64,000 nucleotides of DNA from Nostoc sp. ATCC 43529. GTDB taxonomy: Bacteria; Cyanobacteriota; Cyanobacteriia; Cyanobacteriales; Nostocaceae. Numbering within the stretch: position 1 is the first letter of the stretch; every line of letters begins with the position of its first letter. The stretch lies in the NCBI GenBank assembly GCA_003326205.1, contig LWTK01000033.1:1-64000 (forward strand). The letters run 5' to 3'. This document shows, piece by piece, positions 18,499 through 27,910 of the stretch. The notes below the pieces were generated by a model. It saw only the letters and a list, made by a program, of their open reading frames with translations, ran no database searches and was not told where the DNA came from. The position numbers and the translations under genes are program-made.

Positions 18499-20157
18499 AT
18501 GAACACAACTTGGCAAGGAATAACCCAGTTGATAGATATTGGTTTATCGATGAGGGGACAGCAATTTTTGACACAATCGCCTAGTCTGCAAACAAGTCAA
18601 GCAGTAAACGAAGGCGTCGCTGATGTGCAAGGAATTTTTGAACAGTTGATTCTGTTTATGCCCCGTGTGCTGGGGGCTGTGGTAATTTTGTTTGTCGGTT
18701 GGCTAATTGCAGCGATCGCAGCCACAGTAACACAGAAAATCCTCAACCGCACAAACATAGATAACCGGATTGCAGCAGGCATAACTGGTCGTCAGGATGT
18801 TCCTCAGGTGGAGAAGTTAATCTCCGACTTAGTTTTTTGGAGCATTATCTTACTGACGGCGGTAGCTGTTTTACAAACGCTGAATTTAGAGATCGCATCT
18901 CGGCCGCTCAATACTTTTCTTGAGCAACTTATTGGCTTTTTGCCAAAGTTGGTTGGTGCTGGAATTCTTTTGGCAGCTGCCTGGGTATTAGCCAGTATTG
19001 TCAAAATTATTACCATACGTTTATTGCAGACATTTAATCTGGATGAGCGTTTGAACCCACAGACTCAAGATAGCGTCCCCAGCCTCAATCAATTGTCTCT
19101 AAGTGAAACCATTGGCAATGCTTTGTATTGGTTTATATTCTTACTGTTTCTGGTTCCGATTCTGGATACTCTCGGACTCAGGGAAGCATTAGAACCAGTA
19201 CAAGCTCTAATTACAAAGATTCTGGTAATTCTGCCAAACATTTTAGCAGCAGCGCTAATTGCCGCTGTTGGCTGGTTTATAGCTAATGTGGTGCGGCGGA
19301 TTGTGACGAACTTGCTAGCAAGTACTGGTATTGACAATTTAGGTAATCGATTTGGATTATCTTCGACTGCGGGAGTGCAATCTTTATCGAGTATTATCGG
19401 TACGATTGTCTATATTTTGATTTTGATTCCTGTAGCGATCGCAGCCCTTGATGCTTTACAAATTGCAGCGATATCAGTGCCAGCCATCGCTATGTTACAA
19501 CAGGTTCTCAACGCTGTACCTGCAATTTTTACAGCTCTGGCAATTTTGATTGTTGCCTATTTCTTGGGACGGTTTGTAGCAGATTTGGTTACAAGTATCC
19601 TGACTAACTTAGGCTTTAATAACATTTTCACTGTATTGGGTCTGACAACACCTACCAGGCGAATTGTCATTTCCACGGAATCAACAGAACCAACACCTCC
19701 TCCAATTCCCACCCGTACTCCATCAGAAGTTGCAGGCATTGTTACCTTAGTGGGTATTATGCTATTTGCAACGGTGGCGGCGGTAAATATCCTGAATATT
19801 CCAGCCTTGACAGCCTTAGTGTCTGGTATTTTGGTTATATTCGGGAGGATTTTGGCAGGTTTGGTAATATTTGCCATTGGTTTATTCCTGGCAAATCTGG
19901 CTTTTAACATTATTACCAGTTCTGGTGAGCGTCAAGCACAGATTTTAGGACAAGTTGCGCGGATTTGCATCATTACTTTAGTCTCAGCAATGGCACTGCA
20001 ACAAATTGGAGTTGCTAGTGATATTGTGAATTTAGCCTTTGGACTTTTATTAGGTGCGATCGCTGTTGCTATTGCCCTAGCTTTTGGCTTGGGAGGTCGC
20101 GATATTGCCCGCGAACAAGTTCAAGAATGGCTCAATTCTTTCAAGGGTAGAAACTAA
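18499..20157 (+). CDS. Mechanosensitive channel-like protein with repeated TM helices
   Basis: A 552-residue multi-spanning membrane protein built from repeated copies of the conserved transmembrane helix found in MscS-related proteins (PF05552 type). At least five repeats can be read: MPRVLGAVVILFVGWLIA, LPKLVGAGILLAAAWVLA, LPNILAAALIAAVGWFIA, VPAIFTALAILIVAYFLG and FGRILAGLVIFAIGLFLA. The end (ALAFGLGGRDIAREQVQEWL) matches the pore-helix exit of MscS, but the chain stops there: the soluble beta domain and cytoplasmic cage are missing. An upstream TTG start is possible; the ATG at 18499 is preferred. Channel activity is therefore inferred only weakly. Confidence 0.85.
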   Translation: MNTTWQGITQLIDIGLSMRGQQFLTQSPSLQTSQAVNEGVADVQGIFEQLILFMPRVLGAVVILFVGWLIAAIAATVTQKILNRTNIDNRIAAGITGRQDVPQVEKLISDLVFWSIILLTAVAVLQTLNLEIASRPLNTFLEQLIGFLPKLVGAGILLAAAWVLASIVKIITIRLLQTFNLDERLNPQTQDSVPSLNQLSLSETIGNALYWFIFLLFLVPILDTLGLREALEPVQALITKILVILPNILAAALIAAVGWFIANVVRRIVTNLLASTGIDNLGNRFGLSSTAGVQSLSSIIGTIVYILILIPVAIAALDALQIAAISVPAIAMLQQVLNAVPAIFTALAILIVAYFLGRFVADLVTSILTNLGFNNIFTVLGLTTPTRRIVISTESTEPTPPPIPTRTPSEVAGIVTLVGIMLFATVAAVNILNIPALTALVSGILVIFGRILAGLVIFAIGLFLANLAFNIITSSGERQAQILGQVARICIITLVSAMALQQIGVASDIVNLAFGLLLGAIAVAIALAFGLGGRDIAREQVQEWLNSFKGRN

Positions 20158-20279
20158 AATTTGATCGAGGCGCAATTTCGGATGTAAATCTGAGAAAATG
20201 CTGTCCTAAGTATCATCAATAGTGGAGAAAATCTATCGATAATTTTGCCTAAAAGCTTGGAACTTACAGCTTAGAAGCT

Positions 20280-20336
20280 CGGAGTTTGAGTGTAGAATTT
20301 GAAATTTCGAGTTCTGTAGCTCAAATTCCGATTTTT
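20280..20336 (+). terminator. Possible terminator after the MscS-like gene
   Basis: CGGAGTTTGAG (20280-20290) and CTCAAATTCCG (20320-20330) form an 11-bp inverted repeat with one mismatch, followed by ATTTTT. The loop is long, which weakens the case. Confidence 0.35.
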
Positions 20337-20400
20337 AAATATAGCACCGAACAGCCAACAGATTTACAAGAATCAATAAAATCAGATGCAATTTTGATAG

Positions 20401-21276
20401 ATGGCAGAATATGACAACCTTTGTAAAATACTCGCAGAAAAATATCCCCGTGATTTTATTCGTTGGTTATTAAATCAAGAACCGCGAACAATTGAAATTT
20501 TAAAAACTGAATTGAGCATCGAACCAATTCGTGCTGATTCTGTTACCTTGCTGCAAACAGAAAATCGGATTTTACACCTGGAATTTCAAACTAGAACCCA
20601 ATCCCAAAAACCAATTTCTCTGCGGATGCTAGATTACTATGTTCGATTGACACGAAAATATCAAGTCCCTGTGACGCAGGTAGTAATTTTTCTGCAACAG
20701 ACAAATGACTAAATCGCTTTTACTGAAGAATATGTTAGCGAGGTTACAACCCACCGTTATCGAGTTATACGGATGTGGGAGCAAGATTCAGCACTATTTC
20801 TTAGCAATCTGGCGTTATTACCTTTCACACCATTAACACAAACAGATTCACCCCAAGTGTTATTATCGCAAGTTGCCCAGGAAATTGCTAAAATTCCAGA
20901 TGTTGAGACTAGACAAAATACAGCTGCATACACAGAAATATTAGCGGGGTTAAAGTTTAAGCAAGATTTGATTCTGCAATTATTACCGGAGGCAACTATG
21001 CAAGAATCAGTTATTTATCAGTATATTTTGCAAAAGGGAGAAAAAAGAGGAGAGCAAAGAGGAGAGCAAAGAGGGGAGCAAAGAGGGGAGCAAAAAGAAG
21101 CTTTTCGCTTTTTAACCCGCCAATTAAATCGGAGATTTGGAGAAATTGATTCGTTAATTATTGACAAAATTCGAGTCTTATCTACTGAACAATTGGAACA
21201 ATTGGGGGAAGCATTTTTAGATTTTTCAAATATATCTGATTTAGTTGCTTGGCTTGAACAAAATACAAGCAGTTAA
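20401..21276 (+). pseudogene. Rpn family nuclease (PD-(D/E)XK), interrupted by a stop
   Basis: Two pieces of one Rpn/YhgA-like recombination-promoting nuclease (often labelled putative transposase, with a DUF4351-like end). The first piece (20401-20712) has FIRWLLNQEP and ILHLEFQTRTQSQKPISLRMLDYYVRL, carrying the catalytic E-x-Q core. It ends with an in-frame TAA at 20710; the same frame continues at once as IAFTEEYVSEVTTHRYRVIRMWE, which is exactly the expected continuation. One base change (GAA to TAA) would explain it. The second piece has four in-frame R-G-E-Q repeats (12-bp unit, 21046-21093) and the C-terminal domain. Either a recent nonsense mutation or a sequencing error. Confidence 0.85.
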
Positions 21277-21346
21277 GTAAGCGGTGACAAAAATTAAATG
21301 TATATTAACAAAAACAAATTGTCAGTAGGTATCTTGAATTGTTGGT

Positions 21347-21372
21347 GTGCGTTGCGCTTGGCGACAACGCAC
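21347..21372. terminator. Hairpin between convergent genes
   Basis: GTGCGTTGCGC and GCGACAACGCAC pair (8 bp plus 3 bp with a one-base bulge) around a TTG loop. It lies between the Rpn pseudogene and the GTPase gene, which end toward each other. Similar GTGCGTT palindromes are dispersed repeats in Nostoc genomes. Confidence 0.5.
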
Positions 21373-21388
21373 CATACATTTATAGGCG

Positions 21389-22843
21389 TCACTTTCTCAG
21401 TTTTACTTTGTGGAGTAATTCATCTTTAATCCGATTGAGAATTGAAGTTTCATCAAGGTTTGTCAAGATCCGATTAATGACTGCTTTTGGCCCATCAGGT
21501 CCCCAAGTCGCGCCGTTGGCTAAATAAACTTTGGTAACTTGTCCAATACCATAAGAAGAAACACCAGCGACTCCGGCTTGGGTGAGGGCTACGGATATAT
21601 AAGGAGCAAAAGCAATACCAGCGGTAGCGGTTGCAGAGATGCCAAGTAAAGTTTTTAATCCACTCAAACCCAGGTTTGCTATGAGTTCGCTAGCTCCGAT
21701 GCCCCCCATACTTAAGGCAATTTTTTGTAGTAATTGTACGGCTCCTGCTTCGGTCATGGAGAAGCCATAGAGTTTAGATAAACCTAAAATTAGAGCGATA
21801 TCAATAACTACACTACTCAGAATATCTACCACAGTTACGGGATTAAGAGCGATCGCCACTGCCTTAGCCATCACTGCTTTCCAAATCAACTGATTGGCAT
21901 TCTCCTCACGAATCATCAATTTTCGCTCTATCAATTGCTCATTTACGGTGTCAGCATAGAGCATAGTATTGAGAGCCACCAAGGCTTTGCCTTCGCGGTG
22001 CAAAATCTCCAAAATTTTCAGCTTCAGTTCCTCGACTTGGGCATTACCCGGACGTAACTGTATGCCCCTAGTACCATCAGGGCGAAAAACCGCCGTCTTC
22101 ACCAATGGCGATGCAGCTGCCATGACAATTTCTAAAGGCGTGAGTAATTCCCGCACCCTTTCATCGCGGATTTTGTGATAAATTGCCATGCGATCGGCTT
22201 CTGGATATTGGTCTACTTTGTTAAACACCAGAATTATCGGTTTACCCGCTTCCCGCAATTGAGAAAGGGCAACATGTTCTATTTTTGTCATATCGCCAGA
22301 TATAACAAACAAAATCAAATCTGCTTGTTTGGCAATCTGTTCAGCCAGTGCAGCGCGGGTTGCCCCGTCTACCTCATCTAAGCCAGGAGTATCAATTAAT
22401 TCCACTTGTGATTGACCAACACCAGGGAGAGTGACTCGCAAAGCACGTTCAGTCTCCCCAACCGCCTCTTCGCTAATAGTCCAATTCACTCTTTGTGCAG
22501 CACGGGTAACACCATGCAGCGGCCCGGTTTCAAATACTGTTTGTCCAACCAAAGCATTGAGTAGCGAAGACTTACCACGTCCCACCATACCAAAAGCCGC
22601 AATCTGCACTACCATGTGGTCTAACTTGCCCAGCATGGTTTCCAAATCACTAATCTCCACTTCCAGCCCCGCTTTTTCTTGGGGACTGAGGTCAAGATTA
22701 GTCACCAAATTTCGTAGCGCCGTTTGTGCTTGTTTGTAATTCAGTTCCGTTTGAATATCTTCAAAACTGAAAATGGCACTATCTAGTTCTTCCTCCCAAC
22801 TGGGTGAGTTGCTGTGATGAGGTTCGGGCAATGTGGAAGTCAT
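21389..22843 (-). CDS. Dynamin/Era-like GTPase with DUF697-type membrane region
   Basis: A 484-residue GTP-binding protein. G1 is GMVGRGKS (residues 85-92), G3 DTPGLDE, G4 NKVD; an N-terminal helical segment of about 75 residues precedes the G domain. The C-terminal part (about 320-460) contains hydrophobic helices (AVAIALNPVTVVDILSSVVI, then SATATAGIAFAPYISVAL), the DUF697-type region thought to sit in or on the membrane. Family function is unknown; membrane remodelling or stress roles are suggested for relatives. The gene stands alone, convergent with the Rpn remnant. Confidence 0.85.
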   Translation of the reverse strand: MTSTLPEPHHSNSPSWEEELDSAIFSFEDIQTELNYKQAQTALRNLVTNLDLSPQEKAGLEVEISDLETMLGKLDHMVVQIAAFGMVGRGKSSLLNALVGQTVFETGPLHGVTRAAQRVNWTISEEAVGETERALRVTLPGVGQSQVELIDTPGLDEVDGATRAALAEQIAKQADLILFVISGDMTKIEHVALSQLREAGKPIILVFNKVDQYPEADRMAIYHKIRDERVRELLTPLEIVMAAASPLVKTAVFRPDGTRGIQLRPGNAQVEELKLKILEILHREGKALVALNTMLYADTVNEQLIERKLMIREENANQLIWKAVMAKAVAIALNPVTVVDILSSVVIDIALILGLSKLYGFSMTEAGAVQLLQKIALSMGGIGASELIANLGLSGLKTLLGISATATAGIAFAPYISVALTQAGVAGVSSYGIGQVTKVYLANGATWGPDGPKAVINRILTNLDETSILNRIKDELLHKVKLRK

Positions 22844-22894
22844 AATTTAGATTCTTGGTTAACCTCGCTATTCGATCCTAGTTATTTTTTACAG

Positions 22895-22947
22895 GGAATG
22901 GGGCATTGGGCATTGGGCATGGGGCATGGGGCATTGGGCATGGGGTA
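22895..22947. repeat. GGGCATT/GGGCATG repeats
   Basis: About seven copies of GGGCATT/GGGGCAT before the 21-bp array. Confidence 0.85.
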
Positions 22948-22970
22948 TGTGGAAAACCGAACTCTATTAA

Positions 22971-23264
22971 CGAGTATCCAAGACTCATCGGCGAGTATCA
23001 AAGACTCATTCACGAGTATCAAAGACTCGTCGGCGAGTATCCAAGACTCATCGGCGAGTATCAAAGACTCATTCACGAGTATCCAAGACTCATCGGCGAG
23101 TATCAAAGACTCGTCGGCGAGTATCAAAGACTCGTCGGCGAGTATCAAAGACTCGTCGGCGAGTATCAAAGACTCATCGGCGAGTATCAAAGACTCGTCG
23201 GCGAGTATCAAAGACTCATCGGCGAGTATCAAAGACTCATCGGCGAGTATCAAAGACTCATTTT
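22971..23264. repeat. Array of fourteen 21-bp repeats
   Basis: Fourteen head-to-tail units starting CGAGTATCAAAGACTC followed by ATCGG, GTCGG or ATTCA. Because 21 is a multiple of 3 and the unit lacks stops, several frames stay open on both strands; none looks like a gene. Across each boundary the sequence ACTCGTCGGCGAGT can form a 5-bp stem with a TCGG loop, and GAGT/ACTC also pair within a unit. Confidence 0.97.
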
Positions 23265-23439
23265 TGCATTCTACAAAATATATCTCTGTTGCCCCATGAC
23301 GCCACTTGCTCCACTTGGGGAGACCTCAAGACCGCAGTGGCTCCCCCATGCCCCACTTTTGAAGCCAAGTTTAAGAAATCGAGGTCTGGCTTGGTGAAGT
23401 GTTAACTTAGCTAATTAGTTGCCCAAGTGGGCAAAAATT

Positions 23440-25596
23440 ATGAAAAGTTTTCAATCTTGGCTTGGTAAGGGTAAACAACATAAGATAGCCCGTTTTACAG
23501 CATCTGCTATCGCAACGTTGGCGATGGCTTCGCCAACGTCTTTGACGAACGCTGCCCCAATGTCTTTGACGAACGTAGGCACTATTAATTATGCCAGTGC
23601 TACCCCCATAAAAATCACTACAGCAAAAGAATTAACTTCGATATCACCCCATCTCAGTCCAACTAAATCAACTATTGCCCAGTTACAAACTAATCAAACT
23701 CAATATCAAACTGCTGGAATCGATCCTTTTGTACTGGTTCCCATCATCCTTGTTGGTGGTTTAGTTATATTTGTACCGTTGTTCTTTGGCGGACTGGTGG
23801 TAATTGGCGAACGGGAAGTTGGTGTTGTTGTTAGAAAGTTTACCCTTTCTGGGCGCGGACTACCCGCCGGAAGGTTAATTGCCCTCAACGGTGAAGCTGG
23901 TTTACAGGCAGATACTCTGGCTCCTGGTTGGCACTGGGGCTATTGGCCTTGGCAATACTCGGTTCGCAAAGAATCGGTGATTGTTGTTCCCCAAGGTGAA
24001 ATCGCTTTAATTGTGGCCGCAGATGGCGAACCCAACCCACCACAGCGCATTCTTGGCAAAATTGTCGATTGTGACAATTACCAAGATGCCCGGAAGTTCC
24101 TCACCCAAGGTGGCGAAAAAGGTCGGCAAATGGGTTTTCTCACAGCTGGAACTTACCGTATTAACACTGCCCTGTTTAAAGTTATCACCGCTGCAAATGC
24201 TACAACTCACGGCATGACTCCAGAACAGTTGCGGGTTTATAGCCTAGCTTCTGATAAAGTTGGCATTGTTACTACTCTCGATGGTTTACCAATTTCCGAC
24301 GGTGAAATTGCAGGGCCGATAATTCAGGGACACAACAACTTTCAAAATGGTCAGAAATTTATTGATGGCGGTGGACGGCGAGGTTTACAAGAGCAAATTC
24401 TACTTTCTGGTTCTTGGAACTTAAATCCCTGGTTTGTTCAGGTGGAACAAGTGCCGATGACAGAAATTCCCATTGGCTATGTAGGTGTAGTGATTTCTTT
24501 CGTGGGTAAGGCGCATCAAGATGTCAGTGGTGCAGCTTTCACACATGGTAACTTGGTGAATCAAGGACACAAGGGCGTGTGGGTGGAACCGCTGTATCCT
24601 GGAAAGCACCCGATTAATTCTCGGATCATGAAAATTGAATTGGTGCCAACGACCAACATTGTATTAAACTGGTCAGACCGCACTGAACGTCACAGTTATG
24701 ATGCTCAACTAGCATCGCTGACAGTACGATCGCGTGATGGATTTGCCTTTGATTTAGAAGTAGCACAAATTATCCATGTGGGTGCTTTGGATGCACCGAA
24801 GGTAATTTCTCGCGTTGGCGCAATGCAAAATCTCGTAGACCATGTATTAGAACCAACTATTGGTAACTATTTCCGCAACTCAGCCCAAGATTACACAGTA
24901 TTAGACTTTTTAACAGCTCGGAGCGAACGACAAGCGGAGGCTGCTGAGTATATTAAAACAGCACTGCGGGCTTATGACGTGCAAGCGATCGATACCCTGA
25001 TTGGTGATATTCAGCCACCAGCGTCGTTAATGCAAACACAAACAGACCGGAAAATTGCCGAAGAAGAACGCAAAACTTATGAAGTCCAGCAGTTAGCGCA
25101 AACCCAACGCCAACAACTTGTTCGGGAAACAGCCCTGGCTAATATTCAGCAAGAAATGGTGAAATCAGAGCAAAGCGTACACATAGCTGACCTCAAAGCC
25201 CAAGCCCAAATTAAGGAAGCCACAGGTGAAGCCGAGGGAATAAAACTCCGGGCAATAGCGGAAGCTGAAAGTATTCGTGCCACAGGTAACGCCAAAGCTG
25301 AAACCTACCGCACTGGTGTGGAAGCCTTGGGTTCACAAGGTTATACAGCAATGTTACTGATGCAAATTATAGGCGATCGCCATGTCCGCTTGATTCCAGA
25401 TGTTCTAGTTGGCAGTAACGGCAATAATAACGGCTTAGTAGATGGCTTACTATCTTTGATTTTATGGAATCAAAGTGCTAATAAAAATGGTGAAATAACA
25501 CCAACCCCTTTGCATCCACAACCCATAACCCCAACCCAACCAACCCCAGAAAACGGTATTCCACCCATAGTTGTGAATTTTCCAGTGGATAAATAA
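23440..25596 (+). CDS. Flotillin-like SPFH/band 7 domain protein
   Basis: A 718-residue protein. A hydrophobic N-terminal segment, Ala/Ser/Thr-rich linker and a strong membrane span (about residues 95-120, FVLVPIILVGGLVIFVPLFF) are followed by a long SPFH region starting GEREVGVVVRKF, with a second module near IPIGYVGVVISFVGKAHQDV, and a charged coiled coil (AEEERKTYEVQQLAQTQRQQ, EATGEAEGIKLRAIAEAESI). The end is Pro-rich. Flotillin-like proteins organise membrane microdomains. The ATG at 23440 is chosen over a TTG seven codons earlier. A 24-bp tandem duplication (around 23536-23580) encodes the repeated SLTN motif in the linker. No NfeD partner is adjacent. Confidence 0.85.
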   Translation: MKSFQSWLGKGKQHKIARFTASAIATLAMASPTSLTNAAPMSLTNVGTINYASATPIKITTAKELTSISPHLSPTKSTIAQLQTNQTQYQTAGIDPFVLVPIILVGGLVIFVPLFFGGLVVIGEREVGVVVRKFTLSGRGLPAGRLIALNGEAGLQADTLAPGWHWGYWPWQYSVRKESVIVVPQGEIALIVAADGEPNPPQRILGKIVDCDNYQDARKFLTQGGEKGRQMGFLTAGTYRINTALFKVITAANATTHGMTPEQLRVYSLASDKVGIVTTLDGLPISDGEIAGPIIQGHNNFQNGQKFIDGGGRRGLQEQILLSGSWNLNPWFVQVEQVPMTEIPIGYVGVVISFVGKAHQDVSGAAFTHGNLVNQGHKGVWVEPLYPGKHPINSRIMKIELVPTTNIVLNWSDRTERHSYDAQLASLTVRSRDGFAFDLEVAQIIHVGALDAPKVISRVGAMQNLVDHVLEPTIGNYFRNSAQDYTVLDFLTARSERQAEAAEYIKTALRAYDVQAIDTLIGDIQPPASLMQTQTDRKIAEEERKTYEVQQLAQTQRQQLVRETALANIQQEMVKSEQSVHIADLKAQAQIKEATGEAEGIKLRAIAEAESIRATGNAKAETYRTGVEALGSQGYTAMLLMQIIGDRHVRLIPDVLVGSNGNNNGLVDGLLSLILWNQSANKNGEITPTPLHPQPITPTQPTPENGIPPIVVNFPVDK

Positions 25597-25604
25597 CATC
25601 TGTA

Positions 25605-25627
25605 GAGACGTTGCATTGCAACGTCTC
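25605..25627. terminator. Palindrome after the SPFH gene
   Basis: GAGACGTTGCA and TGCAACGTCTC form a perfect 11-bp stem around one base, just after the SPFH stop codon. The sequence is a well-known dispersed palindrome in Nostoc-type genomes and may also stop transcription. Confidence 0.6.
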
Positions 25628-25782
25628 TTGATATCACGCACATTTCGGCAATTTTTTATAATACTATTTCCAGCCTGAAAAATTATAGAGAACTACCACC
25701 AAAAACAAAAAGGATACAAACCTCATTATTTTTGAAGATTATTAATTTTGAATTTTGAATTTTGAATTCGGAGCGAAGCGAC

Positions 25783-26685
25783 GTGACTACTACACTACAC
25801 TGGCAGGAAAGAGTTGGCAATCAACGAGATTGGGTTTGGCGGGGCTGGCAAACTCGCTATACTTATATTCGCTCTGCTAAAAATGACGAAAAGACACAAC
25901 CTCTAATTCTGTTACATGGCTTTGGCGCTTCCATTGGTCATTGGCGACATAATTTAGAAGTGTTAGCCGAACATCACACGGTTTACGCACTAGATATGCT
26001 GGGTTTTGGCGCTTCGGAAAAAGCCGCAGCTAATTACAGCGTCGAACTTTGGGTAGAACAAGTTTACGATTTTTGGCAAACGTTTATCCGCCAACCAGCA
26101 ATATTAATCGGTAATTCCAACGGTTCGCTGATTTCTTTAGCGGCGGCGGCGGCTCATCCCGACATGGTGCGGGGTGTGGTGATGATGAGTTTACCAGATC
26201 CTTCGCTGGAACAAGAAGCAATTCCTCCTGTGCTGCGACCAGTGGTGAGAGGAATTAAAAATATTGTCGCTTCACCGTTTATTCTCAAACCTGTGTTTAA
26301 CTTTGTCCGTCGTCCAGGTGTGCTGCGTCGCTGGGCTAGTCTTGCCTACGCTAACCCAGAAGCGATAACCGACGAACTGATAGAAATTTTAGCTGGCCCT
26401 CCCCAAGATCGGGGTTCGGCGAGGGCGTTTAGTGCTTTGTTTAAAGCGACAATTGGAATTAATTTTAGTCCGAATGTCAAGGAGTTATTACCAACCTTAA
26501 CAATTCCTATGTTGTTAATTTGGGGACAAAAAGATCGCTTTGTTCCGCCAGCTTTGGCTAGCCAATTTGCCCAATATAACGAGAAATTGGAAGTGCTGAA
26601 TTTAGAAGACGTGGGTCATTGTCCCCATGATGAATGTCCACAGCAAGTGAACCAAGCGATTTTAGATTGGATAAATAGGAGTTAG
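25783..26685 (+). CDS. Alpha/beta fold hydrolase
   Basis: A 300-residue alpha/beta hydrolase. The oxyanion segment is LLHGFGASIGHWRHN, the nucleophile elbow GNSNGS with the catalytic Ser, the acid in WGQKDRFVPP and the His in VGHCPHDE. The sequence style matches the plant/cyanobacterial group near haloalkane dehalogenases and pheophytinase-like enzymes; the substrate is unknown. I prefer the GTG at 25783, which has GGAG nine bases upstream, over an upstream TTG. The gene ends in AGGAGTT repeats. Confidence 0.9.
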   Translation: MTTTLHWQERVGNQRDWVWRGWQTRYTYIRSAKNDEKTQPLILLHGFGASIGHWRHNLEVLAEHHTVYALDMLGFGASEKAAANYSVELWVEQVYDFWQTFIRQPAILIGNSNGSLISLAAAAAHPDMVRGVVMMSLPDPSLEQEAIPPVLRPVVRGIKNIVASPFILKPVFNFVRRPGVLRRWASLAYANPEAITDELIEILAGPPQDRGSARAFSALFKATIGINFSPNVKELLPTLTIPMLLIWGQKDRFVPPALASQFAQYNEKLEVLNLEDVGHCPHDECPQQVNQAILDWINRS

Positions 26686-26705
26686 GAGTTAGGAGTTAGG
26701 AGTTA
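26675..26705. repeat. AGGAGTT repeats
   Basis: Four copies of AGGAGTT directly at the end of the hydrolase gene (the stop codon lies in the first copy), followed by TCTCCCTTGTC repeats. Confidence 0.85.
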
Positions 26706-26749
26706 TTCTCCTTGTCTCCCTTATCTCCCTTGTCTCCTCTGCCCTATTC

Positions 26750-27118
26750 TTAGCCGACGGTAGTTTGGGTGCTGTCAACGTTTGTGGCGCCGTTGACAGT
26801 ACGGGCGACAGAAATCATTCTGTCAAGGATTTGTTGGTTGGGAACTTTACCTTTTAATACTACAGTGCTGCCTGTTTGAGCAACCCAAAGGGTATTAACA
26901 TCATCAAGTTGGGCGTCTTGGTCGAATGCTAACGCTACTCGTTTGGCTAGACCGCTTTGGTCATATTCTCCATTTAATCCTAGACGTTCTGGCGGTATTG
27001 TTTGTGTAGCGGTAGGCGCAGCAGTAGCAGTAGGAGTTTGGGGTATTGCTTGTGGAGTGGGGTTTACTTCAGCATTTTGAGGTTTTTCCATTCCAAATAG
27101 TCTTTGTAACCAACCCAT
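26750..27118 (-). CDS. BON domain-containing protein
   Basis: A 122-residue protein. The first 45 residues are Pro/Thr/Ala-rich and disordered; the remainder is one BON domain (LAKRVALAFDQDAQLDDVNT, VVLKGKVPNQQILDRMISVA, then VNGATNVDSTQ). BON domains bind membranes or phospholipids and are found in stress proteins. There is no clear signal peptide, so the location is uncertain. Convergent with the hydrolase gene. Confidence 0.88.
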   Translation of the reverse strand: MGWLQRLFGMEKPQNAEVNPTPQAIPQTPTATAAPTATQTIPPERLGLNGEYDQSGLAKRVALAFDQDAQLDDVNTLWVAQTGSTVVLKGKVPNQQILDRMISVARTVNGATNVDSTQTTVG

Positions 27119-27391
27119 AACAACTTATCTCCGATTAAATGTTCGATCAGATTTGAATATACAAGTTTTACCAACGTTTAACATCTGCCGATGAAAAGAG
27201 ATGCGATCGCCGAGAATGCTGCTTGCGAAATAATTTCTAGACAAATTATCTCTATCAATTGAAATGAGTGCAGCTATTAAGTTTAAAATAAAAGGTCTCA
27301 CTTATTTTTTTTTAGTGGAGCAGTACGTCTAGCGTAGTCTTTAGCTAGTGTCTGCGTTACTCAAATCCTGCTCTAGCCTCTGTTGGCGAAG

Positions 27392-27910
27392 ATGAAACAT
27401 ACTCTTTCTGTTCTCGTAGAAGATGAGGCGGGTGTTCTGTCCCGCATTTCTGGTTTATTTGCCCGTCGTGGTTTTAATATTGAAAGCCTTGCTGTTGGCC
27501 CGGCTGAACAGGGAGGTGTTTCACGAATTACGATGGTTGTACCTGGTGACGATCGCGTCATCGAACAACTCACCAAGCAATTATACAAGTTAGTCAATGT
27601 CCTCAAGGTACAGGATATTACTGAAACTCCTTGTGTGGAACGAGAATTGATGCTGTTAAAGGTGAATGCTACTAGCAGCAATCGTTCTGAAGTTATCGAA
27701 CTGTCTGGGATTTTCCGGGCGCGAGTTGTGGATGTGGCGGAAGATTCTTTGACTTTAGAAGTTGTGGGAGATCCAGGTAAAATGGTAGCGATCGTGCAGG
27801 TGTTACAAAAATTTGGTCTCAGAGAAATCGCCCGCACTGGCAAAATCGCCCTAACTCGTGAATCGGGTGTGAATACCGAGTTACTCAAATCTTTGGAAGC
27901 AAAGGTTTAG
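27392..27910 (+). CDS. ilvN: Acetolactate synthase small (regulatory) subunit
   Basis: The regulatory subunit of acetohydroxyacid synthase, first step of branched-chain amino acid synthesis; it gives the enzyme its activity and valine feedback control. The N-terminal ACT domain ([33 protein letters not shown]) and the C-terminal domain ([20 protein letters not shown], then EVVGDPGKM and [17 protein letters not shown]) are complete. 172 residues from the ATG at 27392; an in-frame TTG three codons earlier is less likely. The large subunit ilvB is not nearby, as in other cyanobacteria. Confidence 0.97.
   Translation: MKHTLSVLVEDEAGVLSRISGLFARRGFNIESLAVGPAEQGGVSRITMVVPGDDRVIEQLTKQLYKLVNVLKVQDITETPCVERELMLLKVNATSSNRSEVIELSGIFRARVVDVAEDSLTLEVVGDPGKMVAIVQVLQKFGLREIARTGKIALTRESGVNTELLKSLEAKV

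Noticed and set aside
20401..21276. Active transposase or insertion sequence
   Set aside because: Rpn proteins are often labelled transposases, but no inverted ends or target duplication flank this gene and the frame is broken.
22971..23264. CRISPR array
   Set aside because: The units are contiguous 21-mers with no unique spacers and no cas genes nearby.
22882..23397. Open frames of 123-163 codons on both strands across the 21-bp array
   Set aside because: They exist only because the unit length is a multiple of three and lacks stops; three conflicting frames are open at once.
27295..27360. Promoter or riboswitch before ilvN
   Set aside because: The stretch contains repeat-like AGTCTTTAGCTAGTGTCTGCG pieces common in Nostoc; no conserved riboswitch fold could be seen.
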